Shown piece by piece: positions 1 through 6,100 of a stretch of 14,441 bases of DNA. The DNA comes from a bacterium (GTDB taxonomy: Bacteria > ARS69), in the NCBI GenBank assembly GCA_025774805.1, contig JALGZR010000090.1, positions 15,625 to 30,065 of the forward strand, written 5' to 3'. The translations under genes and the position numbers were made by a program. Positions within the stretch are counted from its first letter, which is position 1; each line of letters begins with the position of its first letter. The notes beneath the pieces were generated by a model. That model was not told the DNA's origin. It did not search any database and saw only the letters and a program-made list of their open reading frames with translations.

Positions 1-112
1 CGAGGAGCGTGATGTCGTCGTCCGCCGGTAGCCCCCCGGAGAAGCGGGTCACGGACTCGATCATCCGATCGCACGCCGCTCCCAGAGTGTCGGCGGGCGA
101 TCGGGTGAGGAG
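1..112 (-). pseudogene. C-terminal remnant of a SpoIIE/RsbU-type PP2C phosphatase (continues past the left edge)
   Basis: Read on the minus strand, about 37 codons give a segment ending RFSGGLPADDDITLL. This is the hallmark C-terminus of SpoIIE-family PP2C serine phosphatases, where the paired aspartates near the end bind metal. The rest of the phosphatase domain should lie to the right, but that DNA is the 3' end of the heme O synthase gene and a short palindromic stretch. None of the three minus frames at 113-190 looks like a phosphatase, and I see no credible start codon or ribosome site. The reading frame happens to match that of ctaB, whose TAG stop at 191-193 closes it. I read it as the tail of a truncated phosphatase gene. 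A rearrangement or assembly join at about 113-190 is the alternative. Confidence 0.42.
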
Positions 113-130
113 TGCAGGCCGGCCCGCATA

Positions 131-158
131 TCTCGCCGGCCTCTGCCGCGGCAGCGGC
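131..158 (-). repeat. GC-rich downstream element, copy 1 (contains a 12-bp palindrome)
   Basis: The minus strand reads gccgctgccg, then cggcag, then aggccggcgaga. Without the 6-base insert it matches 6071-6092 (+) at 21 of 22 bases. It contains the perfect palindrome ctgccgcggcag and lies 32 nt past the ctaB stop, in the ctaB orientation. A hairpin terminator for ctaB is possible, but there is no T-tract. Confidence 0.35.
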
Positions 159-190
159 TTGCCGCGCCTCGCAAGAGCAAGAAATGCAGG

Positions 191-1111
191 CTAGGTTCGC
201 AGCCGGGTCGGGTCGAGGACCATCAGGAGAAACAGAGCGGGCAGGTAGGCGATGCTCGCCAGGAACAGACGGCGGGCGGCCTCCGGGGTCTGGTCCCGAT
301 AGAGTCGGAGCCCCGCCCCGAGGAGCACGCTGCCGAGAACCACGGAGCCCACCAGGTAGACCCAGCCCGCGAGATCGACGAAGGCGGCGGCGGCCGCCAC
401 CGGAAGCAGGCCGAGGCAGTAGACGACGACGATTCGGAAGGGCGCGCGCCCCACACCCTCCACCACGGGGAGCATCCGGAACCCTCCCTCGACGTAGTCC
501 TCCCGGTGGACCCAGGCGATGGCGAGGAAGTGCGGAATCTGCCAGATGAAGAGAATCGCGAAGAGAACCCAGGCTCCGGCGTCGAGGCGGCCCGCCGCCG
601 CCGCCCAGCCGACGAGGGGTGGAAGGGCTCCCGAGACGGCCCCCACGACGGTGTTCAGCGTGGTCCGGAGCTTGAGCGGGGTGTAGACGAAGATGTAGAT
701 CCCCCACGAGGCGAGGGCCAGTCCCGCCGCCAGGGGATGGACCCGTACGAGAAGGAGTCCGGTCCCGAGGATGGTGATCGTCACGGAGAAGACCAGCCCC
801 CGACGGGGCGAGAGCCGGCGGGAGGGCAGCGGCCGGTCGCGGGTGCGCTTCATCCGGCGGTCCCGTTCCACCTCCCACCACTGATTCAAGCCGTTCGCGC
901 CCCCTCCGATCAGCGCGGTTCCGAGAACCGCCTCGAACAGCCGGAGCCAGTCGACCGGCCCCCGGCTCGCGAGCAGGTACGCGAACGCCGTCGTCACGAG
1001 AACGAGACTCGTGAGGCCGGGCTTCGTGAGCTCCGCGTATCGCAACCACGCCGGACGGGCCGCGGGGAGCGCGGCGTCGGAACGCATCGTCCGTTCGGGG
1101 GAATCGGTCAT
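191..1111 (-). CDS. ctaB: Protoheme IX farnesyltransferase (heme O synthase)
   Basis: This integral membrane prenyltransferase of the UbiA superfamily transfers a farnesyl group to heme B to make heme O, a step in heme A supply for aa3-type oxidases. The 306-residue length is normal for CtaB/CyoE. The first Asp-rich region is NQWWEVERDRRMKRTRDRPL at about 76-95. The loop YTPLKLRTTLNTVVG is at 143-157, and the CyoE-type second motif IWQIPHFLAIAWVHREDY, followed by MLPVV, is at 189-217. The remainder is hydrophobic helices, roughly nine segments. The reading frame stays open upstream, but the ATG at 1111 has GAGG six bases before it and gives the family length. A second ATG at 1087 is possible. 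No oxidase subunit genes are visible nearby. The neighbour to the right is divergent, so this gene has its own promoter. Confidence 0.93.
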   Translation of the reverse strand: MTDSPERTMRSDAALPAARPAWLRYAELTKPGLTSLVLVTTAFAYLLASRGPVDWLRLFEAVLGTALIGGGANGLNQWWEVERDRRMKRTRDRPLPSRRLSPRRGLVFSVTITILGTGLLLVRVHPLAAGLALASWGIYIFVYTPLKLRTTLNTVVGAVSGALPPLVGWAAAAGRLDAGAWVLFAILFIWQIPHFLAIAWVHREDYVEGGFRMLPVVEGVGRAPFRIVVVYCLGLLPVAAAAAFVDLAGWVYLVGSVVLGSVLLGAGLRLYRDQTPEAARRLFLASIAYLPALFLLMVLDPTRLRT

Positions 1112-1142
1112 CAAGGACCTCGACCGAGAGACGGGTCGGTCA

Positions 1143-1171
1143 TGGTCCGGGACGGAGATCGGCCCCGTCAA
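1143..1171 (-). promoter_or_regulatory. Candidate promoter for ctaB
   Basis: On the minus strand, TTGACG (1171-1166, five of six matches to the -35 consensus) is followed after 18 bases by GACCAT (three of six matches to the -10). Transcription would start about 25 nt before the ATG. The -10 is weak, so this is only a candidate. Confidence 0.25.
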
Positions 1172-1189
1172 GAACGGCCGGACCCCGGG

Positions 1190-1217
1190 TTGCGGGAATC
1201 CCGCCGCTCGGTACGAT
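1190..1217 (+). promoter_or_regulatory. Candidate promoter for the EEP-family hydrolase
   Basis: TTGCGG (1190-1195) and TACGAT (1212-1217) are separated by 16 bases in the 226-bp divergent region between ctaB and the gene at 1338. Three of six and four of six positions match the sigma-70 consensus. A start near 1224 would give a leader of about 115 nt. Confidence 0.25.
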
Positions 1218-1326
1218 GGGAGCGGTGGGACCCGGGAGGGGAGCCGCGGAACGGCTTTGCGATCCCCGAGGACGCCGGGTCTCCGCGCCCGGGGAGCCCG
1301 ACGGACTTCCCTCCCCGAAGCCTCTC

Positions 1327-1332
1327 GAGGAG
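1327..1332 (+). promoter_or_regulatory. Ribosome binding site fixing the GTG start at 1338
   Basis: GAGGAG lies five bases before GTG at 1338-1340. The frame is open far upstream, so this site, together with the signal-anchor that follows it, decides the start. Confidence 0.7.
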
Positions 1333-1337
1333 CCGCC

Positions 1338-2237
1338 GTGAACCACTCGGCCCGCCGCCCTCGCGCGAGGGGTCTCCGAAGACTCCCGCGGTTCCTCGCG
1401 GGAGCCGCGATCGTCGTGGTGGTGGTGGCGTTCGCCATCCACCGGAGAGCGCCCGGTCCTCCCCCTCCGCATCCGGGGAAAGGGGTCCTCAGGATCGTCA
1501 CCTACAACATCCGGGCGGGGCTCGGCGGCCTGGATCGCGTCGCGGAGGATCTCGCCCCTCTTCGGGCCGACGTCGTGGCTCTTCAGGAGGCGGAGCGCGG
1601 GATTCCGAGATCCCGCTCCGTCGATCAGCCCGGTGAGCTCGCCGAGGCCCTCGGCATGGAGGCGGTCTTCGCCAGCTCGTTTCGAATCGGAGGAGGCGGG
1701 CACGGGCTCGCCATACTGTCTCCCCACCCGATCTCGGACGTCCGGACCCACTCACTTCCCCAGGGGTCCGGGCGCTGGCCCCGAGTGGCGTTGACCGCCC
1801 GCATCGACGCCCCGACCGGGCCCTTCCGGATGGTCTGCGTCCACTTGGCGCGGCCGCGCGGTTGGCCGCTCTCGAACACGGCCACGCGAGTCGCTCAGCT
1901 CGACGCGCTGCTCGAGGCGCTGCAGGACGAGACGCTTCCGGTCGTCCTCGCGGGGGACTTCAACTGCCTTCCGATCGCCCTCGAGGGGCTGTCCATCGCC
2001 CGGCACTTCGCCGGCGCCTGGAATCCGTGGCGCGACGGATGGGCGACGTCCTTCTCTCTGAAGTCGGTCGGGTTTCCGGGGGGCTCGGTGAAGATCGACC
2101 ACGTCTACCACGAGCGTTCCTGGAAGAGCCACGGGACCTGGGTCGCTCCGCCGGGCGCGAGCGATCACCGGGCGGTGATCGCGGACGTGGTTCCGGGCTG
2201 GCATGAACTCCTCCCAGCCTCGCGACGAGCCCGGTGA
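1338..2237 (+). CDS. Membrane-anchored endonuclease/exonuclease/phosphatase-family protein
   Basis: The 299-residue protein has all the EEP (DNase I-like) superfamily motifs in order: TYNIRAG (55-61, Asn57), ALQEAE (81-86, metal-binding Glu84), VCVHLARP (166-173, His169), LAGDFN (204-209, Asp207 and Asn209), KIDHVYH (252-258) and SDHRAVI (275-281, catalytic His277). The nuclease or phosphodiesterase core is therefore probably active. Residues 1-20 are Arg-rich and followed by a hydrophobic run AAIVVVVVAFAI at 22-33. This predicts an inner-membrane anchor with the catalytic domain outside the cytoplasm, which makes a role in chromosomal DNA repair unlikely. The substrate could be extracellular DNA, phospholipid or another phosphoester, and the sequence does not decide this. 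The gene is divergent from ctaB and convergent with the S1-protein gene. Its stop codon lies inside an inverted repeat at 2204-2245. Confidence 0.85.
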   Translation: MNHSARRPRARGLRRLPRFLAGAAIVVVVVAFAIHRRAPGPPPPHPGKGVLRIVTYNIRAGLGGLDRVAEDLAPLRADVVALQEAERGIPRSRSVDQPGELAEALGMEAVFASSFRIGGGGHGLAILSPHPISDVRTHSLPQGSGRWPRVALTARIDAPTGPFRMVCVHLARPRGWPLSNTATRVAQLDALLEALQDETLPVVLAGDFNCLPIALEGLSIARHFAGAWNPWRDGWATSFSLKSVGFPGGSVKIDHVYHERSWKSHGTWVAPPGASDHRAVIADVVPGWHELLPASRRAR

Positions 2238-2245
2238 GGAGTTCA
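2204..2245. terminator. Inverted repeat between convergent genes, likely bidirectional terminator
   Basis: The arms tgaactcctc (2204-2213) and gaggagttca (2236-2245) are exact 10-bp inverted repeats around a 22-base loop. The loop carries a small inner hairpin, ctcg-cga-cgag. The structure sits between the convergent EEP gene, whose TGA at 2235-2237 it overlaps, and the S1 gene, whose stop is at 2258. There is no T-run, so the mode of termination is uncertain. Confidence 0.45.
2217..2238 (-). repeat. Short 3'-end element, copy 1
   Basis: Read on the minus strand, this 22-mer is ctcaccgggctcgtcgcgag plus gc. It matches 14153-14174 (+) at 21 of 22 positions. It begins about 19 nt past the S1-protein stop, in that gene's orientation, and includes the hairpin core CTCG-TCG-CGAG. 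Confidence 0.5.
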
Positions 2246-2257
2246 GGCCATGGCCGG

Positions 2258-4060
2258 CTACTGCTGGGATCCCATCCTCTGACGCAGGCGCTCGAACGCC
2301 TCACCCATCGAGGTGAGTCCGGAGTCGGGCGATCCGGATCGCTGGTGCTCCTCCCGCGACACCCGTCGGTGCTCCGAGTCCCGCTGCTTTCCGGAGCGTC
2401 GTCCCCCCTCGCGTCGACCCTGTCCGCCCCCCTCTCGCCGGGCGGGGGCGACCGCCGGATCCACGAAAGAGAGCGAGACCCTCCGCGCACCGCGATCGAC
2501 CGAGACGACCCAGACCTCCACCGTCTGTCCCGCCTCGACGATCTCCGACGGGTGCTTCACGCGGTGATCGCTCGCCAGGGCGGAGACGTGGATGAGGCCG
2601 TCGACACCGGGGAAGAGCTCGACGAACGCGCCGAAGTCGACGAGGCGGACGATCTTTCCCTCGACCTTCTCACCGGGAACGAGCTTTTCCGCCGCCTCGT
2701 CCCACGGGTCGGACTCGAGCCGCTTCCGTGAGAGGCTGATGCGCTCGCTCTTCTTTCCCAGATTCTCCACTCCCACGACCTGCACCTCGATCGACTGCCC
2801 CACCTCGAGGACCTCGGCCGGGTTCTTCACGCGGGAGTGGCTGATCTCCGAGACGTGAATCAGCCCGTCGATCCCGCCCAGATCCACGAAAGCCCCGAAG
2901 GGTCGGATCCGCGCGACCGTCCCGCGGAGCACCTGCCCGACCTCGAGGGTCTTGCGGAGCTCGTCCGCCTTCTCACGAGCCTCCTCCTCCACGTGTGCCC
3001 GACGGGAGAGAACGACGTTCTTCCCCCGCTCGTCCGCGGAGGAGACCCGGAACGTCAACCTCTTGCCGACGAACTCGGCGGGGTTCTCCACGTAGTGGCG
3101 ATCGATTTGGGAGAACGGGCAGAAGGAGCGGACTCCCATGACGTTGACGACGAGGCCACCCTTGTTGACGCCCGTCACCTTTCCGGTGACGGGGACTCCG
3201 GCTCGGACGGCCTCGAGGACCGCCGGCAGATTGCCCGGCACGCGACCGGCCTTGAGAGAGAGCTTCACGCCTCCCTCGACCCGAACGACCATCGCGCGGA
3301 CGGTGTCGCCGACCTTCCGCGTGAGGTTGCCTTCGGCGTCCTTCATCTCTCGGATGTCGATGACGCCTTCCTCTCGACCCCCGAAATCGACGAAGGCGCT
3401 GTCCTCGCCGATCTGAATGATCTTGCCGCCCAGCCGTCGACCCTTCCGCGGGGTGACGAGCGGTTTCTCCTTCGCCGTCGCCGCCTCGAGCTGTTTCGCC
3501 GTATCCGCCGCGCTCGCGACGACCGGTCCCGCCGGCGCTGGAACGGCCGTCGGGTCGGCCGGCTTCTCTCCGGCGGGCCGCTCCCCGGCGGGCGGCTCGT
3601 CCGACGCCGGTGCCTCCGCGTCCGGAGCGCCCCCTGCCGCCGCCGGTTTCTCCTCGGCGGGCCGCTCCTCCGCGGGCGGCTCGTCCGACGCCGGTGCCTC
3701 CGCGTCCGGCGCGCCCCCTGCCGCCGCCGGTTTCTCCTCGGCGGGCCGCTCCTCCGCGGGCGTCCCGTCCGCGACCTTCCCCCCGGAATCCGGTGCCTTC
3801 TCGATCGGAGCGCTCTCCGCGCGGGGAGCCGCGCGCTCCCCCGCTTCCGGTTCGGGATCGGCCCCGGCGGGAGGGGAATCGCCGTCGACCGTGGCGGCGT
3901 CGGGCGGGACGGGCGGGCTCTCGATCGGCGGCAATTCGGCCGCTGCGGTCTCGGCGGGGGCCTCGGCGCCGCTCACGGCTTCCTCGGGTCGGTCCGGGCG
4001 ACTCTCGTCCGAGGAAGGGCTGGAGGACGGGGAGGCTTGGTCAGGGGGTCGGGAATCCAT
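2258..4060 (-). CDS. rpsA: Ribosomal protein S1-like protein, four S1 domains with acidic N-terminal extension
   Basis: This 600-residue protein binds RNA and probably helps mRNA bind the 30S subunit. It has four S1 (OB-fold) domains at about 210-270, 288-354, 374-445 and 461-533. Domains 3 and 4 are canonical (FGAFVDLGGIDGLIHVSEIS and FGAFVELFPGVDGLIHVSAL). Domain 2 has the divergent GGLVVNVMGVRSFCPFSQID form typical of S1 proteins. Residues 1-200 are Pro/Ala/Glu-rich low complexity, including 28-residue repeats at about 100-168. Residues 540-578 are a basic Arg/Gly-rich tail. The E. coli protein has six domains, so this one is shorter in domains but extended at both ends. It could instead be an S1 paralog rather than the only ribosomal S1. 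The ATG at 4060 is preceded by GGAG at eight bases. The gene stands alone. Confidence 0.82.
   Translation of the reverse strand: MDSRPPDQASPSSSPSSDESRPDRPEEAVSGAEAPAETAAAELPPIESPPVPPDAATVDGDSPPAGADPEPEAGERAAPRAESAPIEKAPDSGGKVADGTPAEERPAEEKPAAAGGAPDAEAPASDEPPAEERPAEEKPAAAGGAPDAEAPASDEPPAGERPAGEKPADPTAVPAPAGPVVASAADTAKQLEAATAKEKPLVTPRKGRRLGGKIIQIGEDSAFVDFGGREEGVIDIREMKDAEGNLTRKVGDTVRAMVVRVEGGVKLSLKAGRVPGNLPAVLEAVRAGVPVTGKVTGVNKGGLVVNVMGVRSFCPFSQIDRHYVENPAEFVGKRLTFRVSSADERGKNVVLSRRAHVEEEAREKADELRKTLEVGQVLRGTVARIRPFGAFVDLGGIDGLIHVSEISHSRVKNPAEVLEVGQSIEVQVVGVENLGKKSERISLSRKRLESDPWDEAAEKLVPGEKVEGKIVRLVDFGAFVELFPGVDGLIHVSALASDHRVKHPSEIVEAGQTVEVWVVSVDRGARRVSLSFVDPAVAPARREGGGQGRREGGRRSGKQRDSEHRRVSREEHQRSGSPDSGLTSMGEAFERLRQRMGSQQ
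3561..3767 (-). repeat. 84-bp tandem repeat inside the S1-protein gene
   Basis: Positions 3600-3683 and 3684-3767 are direct copies with an 84-bp period, identical at 81 of 84 bases. A degenerate third partial copy runs over about 3561-3599. Each unit encodes 28 residues of the form PPAEERPAEEKPAAAGG, then an acidic APDAEAPASDE. The period is a multiple of three, so copy number can change without breaking the frame. The near-identity points to a recent duplication. Confidence 0.9.
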
Positions 4061-4366
4061 CGGTGGCGCTCCGTGGGTCGTCTCCGGCGGCGGCCGGGCT
4101 CGTTCCGTTACCTACCGGTCGCCGGGAGGACTCTTGTTCATCCTTACTCACGACCGGACACACAGACAAACATACCATTTCTGGAGGCAGGAATCCCCCT
4201 TGTTCGTCGAAGCTGGTAGAATCTGCTCGTGTATTCGGTTCCCGCGAGTACCGGCATGACGCAAAAAAGCCCGCCCGGAAGGGATCGGAGACGCTGAACT
4301 CCCTCCGCGCAACGTCCGAGGCCGGGCCGGGTATGCGGGGCGGAGTATTCCCGATCGGAGGCCTGC
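4061..4366. other. Divergent intergenic region between the S1 gene and ftcD
   Basis: This 306-bp gap separates two divergently transcribed genes and should hold both promoters. Its centre, about 4130-4230, is visibly richer in A+T than anything else nearby. It holds the extended -10 candidate at 4215-4223. For the minus strand, TTGTCT (4170-4165) is a possible -35 with a poor -10 17 bases on. An A6 run lies at 4263-4268. I see no convincing small gene, riboswitch or long inverted repeat. Confidence 0.6.
4215..4223 (+). promoter_or_regulatory. Candidate extended -10 promoter for ftcD
   Basis: TGGTAGAAT fits the extended -10 pattern (TGn followed by TAGAAT, five of six matches to TATAAT), and this type of promoter does not need a good -35. 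It lies in the A+T-richer centre of the divergent region. Transcription would begin near 4230, leaving a leader of about 137 nt. Confidence 0.35.
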
Positions 4367-6064
4367 ATGCAACGTATCGTCGAGTGCGTCCCGAACTTCA
4401 GTGAGGGCCGGGATCGCGAGAAGATCGACGCCATCACCGGAGTCATCGAGACGGTGCCGGGCGCCACCCTCCTGGACGTGGATCCCGGTGCCGACACGAA
4501 CCGCACCGTGGTGACCTTCGTCGGCGATCCGGACGCGGCCGTCGAGGCCGCCTTCCGGGCGATCGCCGAAGCCGCCGAGCGGATCGACATGCGGGAGCAC
4601 TCGGGAGCGCATCCCCGCATGGGGGCGACCGACGTCTGTCCGTTCGTCCCGATCCGAGGGTTGACGATGGAGGACTGCGCCGAGCTCGCTCGCCGACTGG
4701 GACGCCGGGTGGGCGAGGAGCTCGGGATCCCCGTTTACCTCTACGAGCACGCCGCGTCCAAGCCCGAGTGGAAGAATCTGGCCAACGCGCGCAGCGGGGA
4801 GTACGAGGGCCTCGCCGCCCGCGAGGGCAAGCCGGAGTGGAAGCCGGACTTCGGCCCGGACAAGTTCCAGCCGAAGGTGGGGGCGACCGCGATCGGGGCC
4901 CGCGAGTTCCTGATCGCCTACAACGTCAACCTCAACACGCGGTCCCGGAATCTGGCCCACGACATCGCCCTCGACATCCGCGAGCGGGGCCGACGCCGGA
5001 GGGACGAGATGGGCAAGGCGATCCGGGACGAGAACGGGAACTTCGCGATGGCCCCGGGACTGCTCCGCGAGTGCAAGGCGGTCGGCTGGTACATCCCCGA
5101 GTACGGCGCGGCTCAGATTTCGATCAACCTCACGAACTACCAAGTGACCGCGATTCACGACGCCTTCGATGCCGTGGAGGCGGGAGCGGCGAAGCGCGGC
5201 ATGAGGGTCACGGGCAGCGAGATCGTGGGGCTCGTTCCCCTGGAGGCGATTCGAAGAGCCGGGATCCACTACCTCTCGAAGCAGGGGTCCTACGTCGGAG
5301 TCACCGAGCGCGAGCTCGTGCACATCGCGGTCAAGAGCCTCGGCCTCCACGACCTCTCTCCTTTCGACCCGAACGAGAAGATCGTCGAGTACCGCCTGCG
5401 GCGAGAGGGCGCGCTCGTCGATCGCAGCGTCCACGACTTCGCGGACGAGCTGTCGAGCGACAGCCCGGCGCCCGGGGGAGGAAGCGTCGCCTCTCTGATG
5501 GGCTCCTTGTCCGCCGCCCTCTCCGCCATGGTGGGCAGCCTGACGTTCGGGAAGAGGGGTTACGAGACGGAGTGGGAAGAGATGGGGCAGATCGGCCTGG
5601 AGGCCCAGGTCCTCAAGGACGAGTTCCGCCTCGACATCGATCGGGATACCGACGCGTTCAACGACCTGTTCGCGGCCATGAAGCTGCCCAAGAAGACGGC
5701 CGATGCCGCGGCCATCCGAGACGCGGCGATTCTCGAGGCGACCAAGTGGGCGACCGAGATCCCCCTCGGGGTCTTGGAGCGAACGATTCGAACCGCGGAG
5801 CTCGCGCGGGAGGTCGCGGCCCGCGGCAATAGGAACTCACTCTCCGACGCGGGCGTCGCCGCGCTGGCCGCGCGGGCGTGCGCGGAAGGGGCCTACTACA
5901 ACGTCCTGATCAACCTCGACGGGCTGGCCGATCCGGAGTGGGCCCAGAAGACCCGGGAGACGGCGAGCGGGGCTCTGTCCCGGGTCCGGGCGATCACCGA
6001 CGGGATCGGGAAGGACGTGCGGGAGAGACTCGAGAGCGCTTTGTCGGCCCCGCAAGAGGTCTGA
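4367..6064 (+). CDS. ftcD: Bifunctional glutamate formimidoyltransferase / formimidotetrahydrofolate cyclodeaminase
   Basis: This 565-residue fusion moves the formimino group of N-formimino-L-glutamate to tetrahydrofolate and then cyclises it to 5,10-methenyl-THF with release of ammonia, the last steps of one histidine degradation route. The transferase part spans about 1-335, with CVPNFSEGRD at 7-16 and HSGAHPRMGATDVCPFVP at 78-95. His82 matches the catalytic histidine of the mammalian enzyme even in number. The cyclodeaminase part spans about 352-560, with SDSPAPGGGSVASLMGSLSA at 364-383, DTDAFNDLFAAMKLPKKT at 427-444 and GNRNSLSDAGVAALAARA at 487-504. Both active-site regions look intact. 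GGAGG lies five bases before the ATG. No hutH, hutU or hutI is in the window, so the fusion is isolated from the rest of the pathway here. It is convergent with the kinase gene, 36 bp away. Confidence 0.95.
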   Translation: MQRIVECVPNFSEGRDREKIDAITGVIETVPGATLLDVDPGADTNRTVVTFVGDPDAAVEAAFRAIAEAAERIDMREHSGAHPRMGATDVCPFVPIRGLTMEDCAELARRLGRRVGEELGIPVYLYEHAASKPEWKNLANARSGEYEGLAAREGKPEWKPDFGPDKFQPKVGATAIGAREFLIAYNVNLNTRSRNLAHDIALDIRERGRRRRDEMGKAIRDENGNFAMAPGLLRECKAVGWYIPEYGAAQISINLTNYQVTAIHDAFDAVEAGAAKRGMRVTGSEIVGLVPLEAIRRAGIHYLSKQGSYVGVTERELVHIAVKSLGLHDLSPFDPNEKIVEYRLRREGALVDRSVHDFADELSSDSPAPGGGSVASLMGSLSAALSAMVGSLTFGKRGYETEWEEMGQIGLEAQVLKDEFRLDIDRDTDAFNDLFAAMKLPKKTADAAAIRDAAILEATKWATEIPLGVLERTIRTAELAREVAARGNRNSLSDAGVAALAARACAEGAYYNVLINLDGLADPEWAQKTRETASGALSRVRAITDGIGKDVRERLESALSAPQEV

Positions 6065-6070
6065 GCCACG

Positions 6071-6092
6071 GCCGCCGCCGAGGCCGGCGAGA
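6071..6092 (+). repeat. GC-rich downstream element, copy 2
   Basis: gccgccgccg followed by aggccggcgaga begins six bases after the ftcD stop. Apart from a 6-base insert and one substitution it matches the element on the minus strand at 131-158, which follows ctaB. It sits between the convergent ftcD and kinase genes and could act in 3'-end formation. Confidence 0.35.
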
Positions 6093-6100
6093 GATGAAGG

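Noticed and set aside
506-1636. A 376-codon plus-strand frame spanning ctaB and the start of the EEP gene
   Set aside because: It is antisense to ctaB and out of frame with the EEP gene, with Arg/Gly/Pro-rich composition only.
2837-4219. A 460-codon plus-strand frame opposite the S1 gene
   Set aside because: Its repeats simply mirror the tandem repeat of the S1 gene, and the rest lacks protein character.
4263-4268. A6 run (T6 on the minus strand) after a GC-rich stretch, resembling a terminator
   Set aside because: No stable stem precedes the T-run on the minus strand, and no minus-strand gene ends there.
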